From JBBDJB01 sp040880125 (lineage in GTDB: Bacteria > Planctomycetota > Planctomycetia > Pirellulales > JBBDJB01), in NCBI GenBank assembly GCA_040880125.1, contig JBBDJB010000029.1, positions 1-64,000 of the forward strand: a stretch of DNA of 64,000 nucleotides, given 5' to 3'. The translations under genes and the position numbers were made by a program. Position 1 is the stretch's first letter, and every line of letters starts with the position of its first letter. This document shows positions 1 through 12,360 of the stretch, one piece after another. The notes below the pieces were generated by a model, which saw only the letters and a program-made list of their open reading frames with translations, was not told the DNA's origin and did no database searches.

Positions 1-55
1 ACCTGCAACCCTCGGTTCCGAAGACCGATGCGCTATCCAATTGCGCCACGGGCGC
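1..55 (-). tRNA. tRNA-Arg (anticodon TCG), partial, 3' part outside the window
   Basis: On the minus strand the sequence folds as a tRNA: acceptor 5' strand GCGCCCG at 55-49, D-arm stem GCGC (46-43) with GCGC (33-30), anticodon stem TCGGT (28-24) with ACCGA (16-12), and loop CTTCGGA at 23-17. Anticodon TCG lies at 21-19 and reads CGA arginine codons. The T arm and 3' acceptor strand lie left of position 1. The D-loop GG and the paired stems make the call firm. The 5' processing site is position 55. Confidence 0.9.
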
Positions 56-343
56 TAAACGCTATTCCAAAAGCACTTGCCACGCCTTCTCGCAGCCGCC
101 GATTTGGTCCTGTTGACGCCGATTACGCCAAGGCCAGTGTGCATGGCTTTCGGCTTACCGGCTGCTCGGATTCAGGGCGAAAAACGAATGCGCGATGCCA
201 TGTCCATCAAGTCTACTATTTCAGGACGTAAGAACAAGCCACCCAAGCCCTACCACGGTTTCTTCGTATTCGACCGAACGTTGGGCAAGGTTAAGCACGA
301 CCATCGCGGCATCCGCATGGGCGTTGCGTAGCGGTTGAACGAT

Positions 344-2242
344 TCACCCATCCGCTCCAGCGGCAGACGGATGCAGAACTGTGGCCGCGTGGCCAGGCAC
401 CGAAAGCTGCTTCATGTCGATCAGCGCGGTGCCTGCCCCTCCGTATTCGGCGGCTTCGCTGGACCACAGTAATTGCCAGTTGCCTCGGCGGGGCGGGGCG
501 AGCAGCGGATCGCTCCCCGGCCGAAACTCCAGGTCGCGGCCCAGGTTCAACAGCAAGAGTCGATCGTCGCCCTCCGGGGATAGCCATCGCAGCATCAGCG
601 CCTCGGGACCGATCACCGCTCCTGTCAACATTGACGAGTCCTGCCGGGAAAATGTTGGATCGTGTTTCCGTAGTTGAATCAGATCGCGGTGGAACGCCAG
701 CACATTTGAGTGCTGTTGGGTTTCACGCCAATCGATCTTCGAAGCTTCAAAGGTTGCCGCGGACGTAGGATCGGCCAGGGCTCCGGATGCGGCTGCCCCC
801 GCTGTGCGTGGGAACTCGTGAAGAAACGACCATCGTCCCTTGCGGACTAGATTCGCGACGATTTCCACCTCGTGATCGGCAAAATACAAAAAAGGCGCCG
901 ACGCAGAAAACTCCTGGCCCATGAACATCAGTGGCGTGCCGGGTGCCAGGAACAGCAAAGTGGTGATCGCCCTCCAACGGCCGGGCGAAGTCAAAAGGTG
1001 GCCTCGCATTCCGTGCGTGGAATTCGCCACTTGATCGTGATTCTGCAAGGCGTTTACAAAATGAGCCGCAGGCAGATGCCAAGTTGCCGTGCCCCGAGGT
1101 CCATTCTGGCGGTGGTTCCACTGTCCCTGATACAGGTAACCAAACCGGACAGCGGAAATGAGTTCCTGTGGCGTACCTGAATAGTCGGAGTAGTAATACT
1201 CGGAGTGGCCGGTCGCGGCGACGCGGCATGCGTGGTGGAAATCGTCGTTCCAGACACCGTCTAACCCAAAGCCTCCCCGATCGGACGGCTCGACGTGCTG
1301 CACCCGCTGTTTTTCGTCCTCGGCGAAGATGAGGACCTGGCGACCGGCGGCCGCCTCACGGGCCGCCCGCCCCACGGCTGTCAGAATGTGCTCCGGCGAG
1401 TCATCGACGATCGCTTGGCTCGCGTCGAGTCGCAGGCCGTCGAGATGAAACTCGCGGATCCAGTAGGCTGCATTACCGGCGACGAACTCCCGCACTCCCT
1501 CCGATCCTTCGCCGTCGAAGTTCACGGCATCGCCCCATTCGGTCGTGTGGTGTCCTGATACATAGTGGGGCGAAAAGACTCCCGTGTAGTTGCCCGTCGG
1601 TCCAAAGTGGTTGTAGACGACGTCGAGCAGCACCCCCAGCCCGAGTCGATGTGCCTCACAGACGAATCTTCGAAAGTCGTCCGGGCGACCATAAAGTCGG
1701 GTGGGGGCATACCAGTACACGCCGTCGTAGCCCCAGCCAAAGTCGCCTTGAAACTCATTGACCGGCATCAACTCGATCAGCGTGATACCCAGTTCGGCCA
1801 AATGCGGAAGCTTCTCAATGGCCGCCGTCCAGGTGCCTTCGGGCGTCCACGTGCCCACGTGCAACTCATAGATGATTTGGCCCGGCAGCGAGTTTCCCTG
1901 CCACTGGGCATCATCCCAGGCAAACGCGTGCGCATCGACCACCTCCGAAGGCCCGTGCACGCCTTCGGGCTGGAAGCAAGACGCCGGATCGGGATAGTCG
2001 CGCTGGTCATCGTCTACGCGGAGGAAGTAACGCTGCCCGGCGCCGATCCCGGAGACCGCGCCCGAAAAATAACCGCGGTCGTCCCTTTCCAGAGATACGC
2101 CATTGGACCCTTCACCGCTTCCAAGGAGCATGACTCGAACGCTCCGGCGGCGCGGCGCCCACACGCGAAAATCAACTCCACTATCGACAATCTCCGCCCC
2201 CACCGGTCGAGCCCTGAGTCGCTGCGCTGGTAGACTACTCAC
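344..2242 (-). CDS. treZ: malto-oligosyltrehalose trehalohydrolase (TreZ)
   Basis: Cytoplasmic GH13 enzyme that hydrolyses maltooligosyl-trehalose to release free trehalose. An N-terminal beta-sandwich (VDFRVWAPRR) is followed by a GH13 barrel with VLLDVVYNHFGPTG, a nucleophile Asp near residue 273 in LRLDAS, an acid/base Glu near residue 308 in FAEDE, and the late QNHDQV motif. The frame stays open to an ATG at 2398, but I chose the GTG at 2242 because family homology begins a few residues after it and AAGGTGAGG lies just upstream. This gives 632 residues, near family size. It is divergent from treY; the 283 bases between them (2243-2525) hold no gene and should carry both promoters. The assignment is secure; the start is less so. 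Confidence 0.93.
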   Translation of the reverse strand: MSSLPAQRLRARPVGAEIVDSGVDFRVWAPRRRSVRVMLLGSGEGSNGVSLERDDRGYFSGAVSGIGAGQRYFLRVDDDQRDYPDPASCFQPEGVHGPSEVVDAHAFAWDDAQWQGNSLPGQIIYELHVGTWTPEGTWTAAIEKLPHLAELGITLIELMPVNEFQGDFGWGYDGVYWYAPTRLYGRPDDFRRFVCEAHRLGLGVLLDVVYNHFGPTGNYTGVFSPHYVSGHHTTEWGDAVNFDGEGSEGVREFVAGNAAYWIREFHLDGLRLDASQAIVDDSPEHILTAVGRAAREAAAGRQVLIFAEDEKQRVQHVEPSDRGGFGLDGVWNDDFHHACRVAATGHSEYYYSDYSGTPQELISAVRFGYLYQGQWNHRQNGPRGTATWHLPAAHFVNALQNHDQVANSTHGMRGHLLTSPGRWRAITTLLFLAPGTPLMFMGQEFSASAPFLYFADHEVEIVANLVRKGRWSFLHEFPRTAGAAASGALADPTSAATFEASKIDWRETQQHSNVLAFHRDLIQLRKHDPTFSRQDSSMLTGAVIGPEALMLRWLSPEGDDRLLLLNLGRDLEFRPGSDPLLAPPRRGNWQLLWSSEAAEYGGAGTALIDMKQLSVPGHAATVLHPSAAGADG

Positions 2243-2525
2243 ATCCTCACCTTGAATGCTGAAGGACGGACCTGATCGATGATAAGATACTTGCCGAACC
2301 GGCTCGATTCCGGCCGATTCGTACTCGGTTTGCGTCTGCGCGAAGTTTTTTTGGCGGCACGGGAGTTGCAAAGGTTGTGCCAACTTCCGCCGAGACAATC
2401 TGCCGGATTATCGCCATATGTTATATGCGGCGGTATCAGGTGTGCAGTGGCCCTGAGGGCGTCCCTTTGGCCAGGGCTCGTGCAGTTTTAGAACCAGGGA
2501 ACTATCAGCGAGTTTTCCGCAAATC

Positions 2526-5504
2526 ATGAGCTCACCAGCCTCTGACGCTCCCACGGACGCTCGCACCCCACCTTCGATCAATCGAATTCCGAGGGCGACT
2601 TACCGGCTCCAACTCCAGGACGAATTCGGCTTTCAGAAGGTGGGCGAGTTACCGGAGTACCTCGAGCAGCTTGGCATCAGCGATCTTTACCTCTCGCCAC
2701 TATTTCGTGCGCGAAAAGACAGCTCACATGGCTACGACGTGGTCGACCACGCGGTGATGGAGCGGGATTTCGGCGAGCCGGGCGACTTCTCCGCAATGGC
2801 ACAAAGTGTCCGCCAGCGCGGAATGGGCATTTTGCTGGACGTTGTGCCGAACCACATGGGCATCAACGACCCCGCAAATCGGTGGTGGTACGATGTCCTG
2901 GAAAATGGCGAGATGTCGAGGTACGCCCGGTACTTCGATATCGACTGGCATCGGTTGCCGGAAAGTCTTCGCCACAAGGTTTTACTTCCGGTCCTCGGCG
3001 ATCACTTCGGCCACGTCCTGGAAAGGGGCGAGTTGCGGCTGCTCTACGAAGCGGGCCGGTTCCGCATCGCCTACTTCGAGCACCAGTTCCCCCTCTCGCC
3101 ACATTCCTGGCCTCTCGTTTTGCGCAAGGTACTGGAGCATCTTGAAGGAATGACGCCTGAGGCGGATGAATCGTCGGTCGCGGTGCGGGTTGAACTGGAA
3201 AGCATCACTACGCAGTTGGTGAATCTTCCGCCCAAGCACGACCATAGCCGAGCCGCCCTGTGCGTGCGGTATCGCGAGCAATCGGTCGCATCACAGCGTC
3301 TGACGCGGCTTGTGCATCGCTCGGACGAGGTGCGTGTCGCCTTGGAAAGATCGATTGATGAATTGAGCGGCATCGCCCAACACCCGCGCACGTTCGACGC
3401 CCTCGAGGCGCTACTGGACGACCAATGGTATCGCCTCGCCTACTGGCGCGTAGCGGCCGACGAAATCAACTACCGCCGGTTCTTTGACATCAACGAGCTG
3501 GCAGCGATTCGCGTGGAAGAGCCCGAGGTCTTCGCCGCAGTTCATGCCCTGGTGGAGCGACTGCTTCGCGAGGATCAAGTGACGGGGGTTCGGATCGATC
3601 ATCCTGATGGTCTGATGGATCCGGAAGGATACTTGGAAGACTTGCAGCGGCTCTTCCGAGGCTGCCGGCAGGACGCTTCAAGGAACGAACCTCGCGAACG
3701 ACTCTACGTCGTCGTGGAGAAGATACTCACCGGTGAAGAGCCGCTTCCGACCGATTGGCCAACGTGCGGCACCACCGGGTACGAACTCCTCAACGATCTT
3801 AATCGCGTTTTAGTGGATGAACAAGGGCTGGAATACCTTCGCAGCGTTTATGCTTCGCTCACTGGAGTCGAGCAGCCGCCGGCGGAGATCGTGTACAACA
3901 GCAAAAAGCGAATCCTCGACGACGCCATGCCCAGCGAGCTTCACATGCTGGCCGGCCAGTTGCACCGCCTGACGCAACGTCACCGCATGTCGCGCGACTT
4001 CACCTTTCCCGCGCTGCTTCGGGCGCTGCGAGAACTGATCGCCTGCTTCCCTGTGTATCGCACGTATGTGCCGCCGGAAGGCTGGGAAATTGACGACGCC
4101 GACTTTGGCCACGTCATGGCGGCAGTTCGCTGGGCAAAGCGCCGCAACCCCACCATGGCAACAGGTGTGTTTGACTTCCTCGGCAGCGTCTTGCTCCTGC
4201 AATTTCCCCTCGGTGTGGACCACCCCGATCGCGAGCGGTTTCGAGAATTCGTGTTGAGATTCCAACAAGTGACCGGCCCGGTGACAGCCAAGGGCATCGA
4301 AGACACATCGTTCTACCGCTATTATCCGCTGGCGTCGCTCAATGAAGTAGGCGGGGAGCTCGACGCAAGGCCGCTGTCGATCGGCCAGTTCCATCGGAGA
4401 ATGCAGCACCGCGCGAGCGACTGGCCGCACGGGTTGTCAGCCACGGCGACGCACGACACCAAACGCGGTGAGGACGTCCGCGCCCGATTGCATGTTCTCT
4501 CGGAAGTGGCCGAGCAGTGGACCCAGGCTGTACGCGAGTGGCAGGAAATCAATCGTCCTTTGCTGCGGGCCCTCGGTCCTTCGAGCGTACCGAGCCGAAA
4601 TGAGGAGTACCTTCTTTATCAGACGCTGGTAGGCACATGGCCGCTGGCGTTTACCGACGATACCCACCGCACCCAATATCGCGACCGGATCACCAGGTAT
4701 ATCGAGAAGGCGATTCGGGAGGCGAAGGTCAACACGTCCTGGACGAATCCGATCGAAGATTACGAAGAGGCAGTATTGGGCTTTGCGTGCGATCTGCTCG
4801 ATCCACAGCGATCCGCTCCGTTTTTGCAGAAGCTACACGACTTCGTAGCAAGCATCGCGGATGCCGGCTTCATTAACAGCCTTGCCCAGGTGGCTCTTAA
4901 ATGCATCGTACCGGGTGTGCCCGACTTCTATCAGGGAACGGAACTGTGGGACTTCAATCTGGTCGACCCGGATAACCGTCGGCCCGTTGATTACGCTCTG
5001 CGGCAGCAATTACTTGGAGTTCTCCGCCAGCGTTTTGCCTCAGACGCAGTTGCGCTGCAGGAGGAACTGCTGCGGAATTGGCCGGACGAGCGAATCAAAC
5101 TGCTGGTCCTCTGGCGAACATTGCAAGTGCGGACTACCGAGGCGGAAACCTGCCAGTATGGCGATTACGTCCCGCTAGCGGTTTCGGGCAATCATGCGGA
5201 GCACGTGCTGGCCCTGGCGCGACGCCACCACGAGGGTTGGGTCTTGGTAGTCGCGGCTCTACGCGTGCAGGGCCTCGTCCGGCAGCAACCAGCGGGCAAA
5301 CGAAATGGGCTCCCGCCGATCGACTGGCAGGACACGCGGATCGAACTGCCACCGGATGCTCCGCATCGCTGGTTAGACGCTTACTCCGCCACGCAAGTGG
5401 AGTCGAGCCAATTCGGCCAAGGGAACAACTCCGGGGACTGGTGCCTTTCTGCACAACAGTTATTGTCTCCTTTGCCGCTGGCGCTGCTCACGCCTGTAAC
5501 ATGA
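2526..5504 (+). CDS. treY: malto-oligosyltrehalose synthase (TreY)
   Basis: Cytoplasmic GH13 (alpha,alpha)-trehalose-forming isomerase: it converts the reducing-end glucose of maltodextrin to an alpha,alpha-1,1 linkage, making the substrate of TreZ. Motifs include ATYRLQ near the N-terminus, ILLDVVPNHMGI, a nucleophile Asp near residue 358 in VRIDHPDGLMDP, Glu near residue 398 in VVVEKIL, GIEDTSFYRY and ATATHDTKRGED. These last two are diagnostic for TreY among GH13 enzymes. At 992 residues it is at the long end for the family, with extra sequence between the early barrel motifs and the nucleophile, as usual for TreY insertions. It lies 132 bases ahead of treX on the same strand, so co-transcription is likely. 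Confidence 0.95.
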   Translation: MSSPASDAPTDARTPPSINRIPRATYRLQLQDEFGFQKVGELPEYLEQLGISDLYLSPLFRARKDSSHGYDVVDHAVMERDFGEPGDFSAMAQSVRQRGMGILLDVVPNHMGINDPANRWWYDVLENGEMSRYARYFDIDWHRLPESLRHKVLLPVLGDHFGHVLERGELRLLYEAGRFRIAYFEHQFPLSPHSWPLVLRKVLEHLEGMTPEADESSVAVRVELESITTQLVNLPPKHDHSRAALCVRYREQSVASQRLTRLVHRSDEVRVALERSIDELSGIAQHPRTFDALEALLDDQWYRLAYWRVAADEINYRRFFDINELAAIRVEEPEVFAAVHALVERLLREDQVTGVRIDHPDGLMDPEGYLEDLQRLFRGCRQDASRNEPRERLYVVVEKILTGEEPLPTDWPTCGTTGYELLNDLNRVLVDEQGLEYLRSVYASLTGVEQPPAEIVYNSKKRILDDAMPSELHMLAGQLHRLTQRHRMSRDFTFPALLRALRELIACFPVYRTYVPPEGWEIDDADFGHVMAAVRWAKRRNPTMATGVFDFLGSVLLLQFPLGVDHPDRERFREFVLRFQQVTGPVTAKGIEDTSFYRYYPLASLNEVGGELDARPLSIGQFHRRMQHRASDWPHGLSATATHDTKRGEDVRARLHVLSEVAEQWTQAVREWQEINRPLLRALGPSSVPSRNEEYLLYQTLVGTWPLAFTDDTHRTQYRDRITRYIEKAIREAKVNTSWTNPIEDYEEAVLGFACDLLDPQRSAPFLQKLHDFVASIADAGFINSLAQVALKCIVPGVPDFYQGTELWDFNLVDPDNRRPVDYALRQQLLGVLRQRFASDAVALQEELLRNWPDERIKLLVLWRTLQVRTTEAETCQYGDYVPLAVSGNHAEHVLALARRHHEGWVLVVAALRVQGLVRQQPAGKRNGLPPIDWQDTRIELPPDAPHRWLDAYSATQVESSQFGQGNNSGDWCLSAQQLLSPLPLALLTPVT

Positions 5505-5636
5505 GGCGGCACAGGACTAGACGTTTGGCGAGGACGAGTACGTACGTTCATATCGCTGGGGAGTCCCGCGGAGAGTCAAGGACCGGGCACAACGTGAATC
5601 TTTTGAACAACCATCTGGACTCGAGAGGGACAGACA

Positions 5637-7814
<2,178 letters not shown>

Positions 7815-7962
7815 GCATGCTGCCGTACGCGTGCATCAGGGCTAAATGCCAATCCCGCTGCGCCCTTTACGTTAACCCAGTCTGCGCCCGATCCGCTCGG
7901 CTAAAGCGTCGCAGAAGCTCGCCGCGATCGCGTGAAAAGTCATCTGCTGAGCGCGTCTCGGA

Positions 7963-10900
7963 TCACTTCGGCAGCAGCATCCAGAAGTGGCCGCGTCCCC
8001 CGGAGTAGGCCTGCCGTTTTAAGACGAGGATTGATGTGAAACGGCCATCGCGTTCCTGGTCGGAGTCGGTCGCCGCGTCAGTGCCTTCAGTGCGGGCCCC
8101 AATATCTCCATCGTTTCGCACCCTCACAGCCGTCGGTTCGGCGTCCCCCGCGCCGACGCACCACAGCAGGGGCTCCTCGATGGGCATGACGGGATCGTAG
8201 TTTCTGAAAACGTATGGTGCATCCTCTTCGGGGGGAATTTTCAAACCCGCCGGCGCGTAGCCGAAGGGTCCCGTGGCATACGGGTCGCGATACTGCTCGG
8301 GCTGCAAGAAGTCGGGCGTAAGCTCTTCAAGCGTCCGCGGGTAATCTCCGTGTTCGAGGCGATAGGCGATTAGCGCCAGCCTCACCCGCTCGGCGCGCCG
8401 CCGAGCCAAGTCGTCGACCCACCGGTCCAGGAACTGGTCAAGATCCCAAGGCTGGAGGAATTCAATCGCCACCAAAAGGCTAGTTTTCGCATGATGCGCG
8501 AGCGATATATCAAAGCTGAGTTCGCGGCGGCCTGACAAACGCGATCGATCGATTGGCCTCCACCGGTACATGCGGGATTCCGCGTCCAGGATCTCCGGCA
8601 TCGAAACGGATTGTCGCCTCAACCGTTGACGCAGAGAAATCGCAATCGACGGCGGTAGCTGCGGCGATTCCGCCACGTCTGCCACCGCGACGAGATAATT
8701 CGCCGAAACAGTCGCAAGAATTGTCAACGCCTGCTCGGCCCGCTTTTCTTCGCCGGGCAAGCCATTTGCCATATAGGCGAACCACAGCTCGAGACGCGGC
8801 GAAGGGTTCTCATGGGCGATAAAGCTTGGGGCCTGTTCGCCTAGGATGATCGAGCGCACTTGAAGGTATTCATTCGCGAGCCGCTGCGCGGGGCGAAACC
8901 GCTGTTCCTCAATGATCTCCAACTGGCGGATCGCGCGCCGGATACGGTCGGCGGTCTGCCCATCGGCAGTGGCCCAGTCAACGAATTCCTTCTCCAAGTA
9001 CTCGTGGTCTCGCGAGGGCTCGCTAAACCAAGCGTTCTCTTGTTGCACCGCAACGCGACGACACGCCAGCAAGCGTTCGAGTCGACCGTCCAGATCGACG
9101 GTTCCTCCCTGTGTGACGTCTCCGGTCTGGCTGTAGATGGCGGGGTTAAAGTCTTCAACCGGAGGGATCCAGCCGTAAAGGGCCAAGTACTTCAGATTCT
9201 CGATCGGCCGTGCCTGCTCGAACCGCGGCGACATCTCCGGCGGCAAACGGCATTCGACACGGCTGAGCTCGATAAATTCATCCAGGTGTTGACCGCTGAA
9301 CGGATCCTCCGGGGTGGCGTCCGCCCCCAAGCTCGCCAGGCGCCGGTAGGCGTCCGCGACGTCGCGTCCGCGCGCGAGCTGCGACGACGCTTCCGCCGCG
9401 AGTTGTTCGAAGTGGACTTCGCCCCGGTCGGTCGAGACGGTAAGAGGGTAGGAGTCGGCGACCTGGGCGAGTCGTGCCGCGGGTGTGGCATAGGCGATCA
9501 ATCCGATCGGCGCCACCAGCACTGTAATAGGCGCCAACCATCGCAGCAACCCGCCCCGGTCGAACATCCAGTCGCGCACCCGGAGCCACGTGGACAGCAT
9601 CGCCATCAAGCCCAGGGGAGCAACAAACCAGAGCGCCGGGAGACGCCATACGATTACCAGCCACGCCCAAGCGGCCACAAGCACAGAAGTAAACAATGCC
9701 AGCATTGCCGCGAAGACGTCGCTCCGTAAGGCGAGTGAGAAGAACTGTCCGTAGGCAAACGCGGTTAGCACGGAACACCAGGCCAAAGTGACAACGCCAA
9801 TCGCGGTGTTGTACAACTGTATCGTCTCGTAATGACCGCCGACCACCGTCGGCGCGTCCATCATTACCGAACCGCCCAGGTACCACGGAAAGTCGTATAC
9901 GAAATAAAGCACTCCTAGCCACGAAGCGAGGAGTGATGCCATTACGCCCACAGCGATTAGTGGCGCGAGCCATGTCACGTGTCGTGCCAGCCAAAGCGTG
10001 CGTGGACGGCCAGCGTGCTCACTCAAAAAGCGGTACGCGTTTCTCCGCTGGTCCAGTCGAAACACGGCCGCCCCCATCAGTGCGGGCGTGAAGAGCAGGC
10101 TGAGCGTGCCGACGCCCGTCCATACGATCAGCGAAAAGGCGAAGCTCAGGAAGCCTCCCACCACGATGACGGCGACGCCCGTCCTCCACGACTGCCGAAT
10201 CGATTGCCAAACCAGGCGCGCAAATGCCGAGCGCCAGCTACGATTCGCCCGAGTAATTGGTTGGTCGGCGATGGCCGCCGACCTAACCGCCGCTCGGCGC
10301 CGTAAAGCCCACGACGTCGACGACGACGCCGGCCAACGCAGCGCGAGCCAACCGGCCGTCGTGCCGACGAGGGCGACCATACCCAACCGCGCCGGTGTCG
10401 CGCCCCGAAACTCGCTAAGCGTGAAGCCCACCAGCGAAGCGGAGGCGATCGCTAGCACGGCCGCTACCAGAGGGTTTCGGCAGAGAAGCGACGCCACGAG
10501 TCCCCATGCCAGCGCTTCCAGCAGGGCGACGATGCCTTGAACGGCCATCGCACGCGCAGTCTGTGGCGGCCACACGCCCCCGAGAAGGCGAGCGGCAAGG
10601 AGGAGTGCAGCCGTCGTTAGAACGATCATCGAAATGGCAGCAGCGACTTTCCCGAGGGCGACGGCGCCGCGGCTGCGTGGCAAGATGCGGAGCAGTTCGG
10701 CGGTCCCTTCCTCGTCTTCCACGGAAAACAGCGTCACTGCGGCAGCGATCGATAGCATCGCGCCTCCGCCAAACGCGATGACCATCGCCAAGCCCGCCTG
10801 CGGCGCGGGCGAAGACAATACTTCAGGCACAATCATCGTGAGTAGCGCGATCGCCCCAAAGCCGAGGGCGAGACCTGCCAGGCGGCGGCATTCTTTCCAA

Positions 10901-10965
10901 AAGAAGCGTACTGCGACGCGGCGCGCGACGGGCGGCGCGAATCGAGATGTGGCGGTGGCTGACAT
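7963..10965 (-). CDS. large ABC-type membrane protein with soluble C-terminal half
   Basis: Probable permease partner of the ATPase encoded just upstream. From the ATG at 10965 (GGGAAG Shine-Dalgarno) it has 1000 residues; the frame runs open to 11208 but that extension is low-complexity basic sequence overlapping the ATPase gene. The first half carries many hydrophobic segments, arranged as two blocks around residues 20-250 and 320-530. The second half is soluble and ends in a segment near residues 853-925 (RLALIAYRLEHGDYP, then DPYATGPFGYAP) that resembles the C-terminal portion of GspG-like pseudopilins, a motif seen in many planctomycete membrane proteins. Substrate unknown. Assignment as permease rests on hydrophobicity and on its place in a GntR-ATPase operon. 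Confidence 0.7.
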   Translation of the reverse strand: MSATATSRFAPPVARRVAVRFFWKECRRLAGLALGFGAIALLTMIVPEVLSSPAPQAGLAMVIAFGGGAMLSIAAAVTLFSVEDEEGTAELLRILPRSRGAVALGKVAAAISMIVLTTAALLLAARLLGGVWPPQTARAMAVQGIVALLEALAWGLVASLLCRNPLVAAVLAIASASLVGFTLSEFRGATPARLGMVALVGTTAGWLALRWPASSSTSWALRRRAAVRSAAIADQPITRANRSWRSAFARLVWQSIRQSWRTGVAVIVVGGFLSFAFSLIVWTGVGTLSLLFTPALMGAAVFRLDQRRNAYRFLSEHAGRPRTLWLARHVTWLAPLIAVGVMASLLASWLGVLYFVYDFPWYLGGSVMMDAPTVVGGHYETIQLYNTAIGVVTLAWCSVLTAFAYGQFFSLALRSDVFAAMLALFTSVLVAAWAWLVIVWRLPALWFVAPLGLMAMLSTWLRVRDWMFDRGGLLRWLAPITVLVAPIGLIAYATPAARLAQVADSYPLTVSTDRGEVHFEQLAAEASSQLARGRDVADAYRRLASLGADATPEDPFSGQHLDEFIELSRVECRLPPEMSPRFEQARPIENLKYLALYGWIPPVEDFNPAIYSQTGDVTQGGTVDLDGRLERLLACRRVAVQQENAWFSEPSRDHEYLEKEFVDWATADGQTADRIRRAIRQLEIIEEQRFRPAQRLANEYLQVRSIILGEQAPSFIAHENPSPRLELWFAYMANGLPGEEKRAEQALTILATVSANYLVAVADVAESPQLPPSIAISLRQRLRRQSVSMPEILDAESRMYRWRPIDRSRLSGRRELSFDISLAHHAKTSLLVAIEFLQPWDLDQFLDRWVDDLARRRAERVRLALIAYRLEHGDYPRTLEELTPDFLQPEQYRDPYATGPFGYAPAGLKIPPEEDAPYVFRNYDPVMPIEEPLLWCVGAGDAEPTAVRVRNDGDIGARTEGTDAATDSDQERDGRFTSILVLKRQAYSGGRGHFWMLLPK

Positions 10966-11014
10966 CGTGGCTTCCCGCAAATATGGAACGAGGGACGGCG
11001 AGGGCGTCTGGGAC

Positions 11015-11950
11015 TTAGACGACTGTCTTGGAAGCGATAGCCGGCGGCGACGTTTTCCCAACTCCGCTTGACTGCATATAGGCGACGAAAATCTCTTCCA
11101 GCGAGGGGACGTGCGTCTCGACGGCGACCACGGCGTCTTGATCGGCAAGCTGGCCCAACTCCGTGGGGTCTTCCACTTCGCGCAGCAGTGCCTGCCACTG
11201 TTTGCCACGCCGGCGGCTCTGCAGCACCTCGCCCGGTAACGCCGGCAGCGCCGCGGCGGCGCCTTGCATCGTGATCGTCACCTCGACGGTAGTCTGCTTG
11301 ATCCGGTCCAGTGTGTCGATCAAAACAACGCGACCGTCGCGCACAATTGCCACGTGGTCGGCGACGCGCTCGACCTCACCGATCAGATGACTCGACAGCA
11401 ACACGGTGCGTCCCTCGGCGGCCAGGTCGACCATACTCTCGAGAAACTCGCGCCGCACCAGCGTGTCGAGCCCCGAGGTCGGCTCGTCGAGCACCAGCAA
11501 CTCGGGCTGATGCGCCATGGCGAGCGCGAGCACAACTTTCGCCCGCATCCCCTTCGACATCTGCTGGATCTTTCTATCGAGCGGCACGCGGTATTGGTCG
11601 AGAAAATTGCGGTAATGCTGTTCAAAACCATCCGCGTAGAAGCCGGCGGTAAACCAGCCAATCTCACTGGCCGTCATCCACTCGTAAAGCGTTGGCCGCT
11701 CGGGCACGTACCCCACGCGTTGGCGAATCTCATCTCCCCGACGGTCGCTCGGCAGGCCGAACACCCTGAGGCTCCCCGCATCCGGTGGCGTCAGCCCCAG
11801 CAGCATTCGCACGAGCGTCGTCTTTCCGGCCCCGTTCTCCCCCAGCAGCGCGAAAACACAACCTGGGGGGATCGTAAGCGTCACGTCGTCGACGGCGACG
11901 GTACGGCCAAAGCGCTTGGTGACCCCTTCGATCTCGATCAGCCCTTTCAC
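11015..11950 (-). CDS. ABC transporter ATP-binding protein (CcmA/YtrB-like)
   Basis: Cytoplasmic ATPase of an ABC-2-like transporter. It shows Walker A GENGAGKTT, a Q-loop region in VGYVPERPTLYEW, a signature of the MSKGMRAKV form (SKG in place of SGG, common in this subfamily), Walker B LLVLDEPTSGLD and switch His in LLSSHL. The C-terminal 70 residues form the extension often found in Na+/drug ABC-2 ATPases. Its ATG overlaps the end of the GntR gene by four bases (ATGA at 11947-11950), so the two are translationally coupled. The membrane protein follows 49 bases downstream. The family is certain, the substrate unknown. Confidence 0.9.
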   Translation of the reverse strand: MKGLIEIEGVTKRFGRTVAVDDVTLTIPPGCVFALLGENGAGKTTLVRMLLGLTPPDAGSLRVFGLPSDRRGDEIRQRVGYVPERPTLYEWMTASEIGWFTAGFYADGFEQHYRNFLDQYRVPLDRKIQQMSKGMRAKVVLALAMAHQPELLVLDEPTSGLDTLVRREFLESMVDLAAEGRTVLLSSHLIGEVERVADHVAIVRDGRVVLIDTLDRIKQTTVEVTITMQGAAAALPALPGEVLQSRRRGKQWQALLREVEDPTELGQLADQDAVVAVETHVPSLEEIFVAYMQSSGVGKTSPPAIASKTVV

Positions 11951-12354
11951 GGCTTCTCTCCCGGTCGGCGGTAGTGTTGGTTGAGCCGTTGCAATTCGCC
12001 ATCGACGAGCGTGCGGACTTCGTCGATGCTCAGCCCGGCGTCAAGCGTCTCGCGAAGCGTCGCACGCACCAGATCACGGAGCAGGCTGCGTCGCTGTACC
12101 TGGCAAGCCCGCCGCGCGCCGGACCGCACGACCAGTCCGATCCCGGGCACCGTCTCGACAATCTCTTGCGCCTGTAATTCGCGATAGGCACGAGCGACCG
12201 TGTTTGGGTTGACGGCCAATTCCTTGGCCAGTTCCCGCACGCTCGGGATGAGGTCCCCGGTTGCGATAGCGCCGGCAGCGACGGAAAACATCACCTGCCG
12301 AGCGATCTGGTCGTAGACGGGTACGCCGTTGACGGCGTTAACCTGGATGAACAC
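11947..12354 (-). CDS. GntR-family regulator, YtrA subfamily
   Basis: Short 135-residue regulator with a winged-helix domain (PVYDQIARQVMFSV at residues 13-26, then IPSVRELAKELAVNPNTVARAYRELQ) and only a small C-terminal dimerisation region. That is the layout of YtrA-type GntR repressors, which normally control the ABC genes encoded directly behind them. Here the ATPase overlaps by four bases and the membrane protein follows. An inverted repeat with ACTGT/ACAGT half-sites lies 7-53 bases upstream of the start, the expected place for an autoregulatory operator. The inducer is not predictable from sequence. Confidence 0.9.
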   Translation of the reverse strand: MFIQVNAVNGVPVYDQIARQVMFSVAAGAIATGDLIPSVRELAKELAVNPNTVARAYRELQAQEIVETVPGIGLVVRSGARRACQVQRRSLLRDLVRATLRETLDAGLSIDEVRTLVDGELQRLNQHYRRPGEKP

Positions 12355-12360
12355 GGCTTC

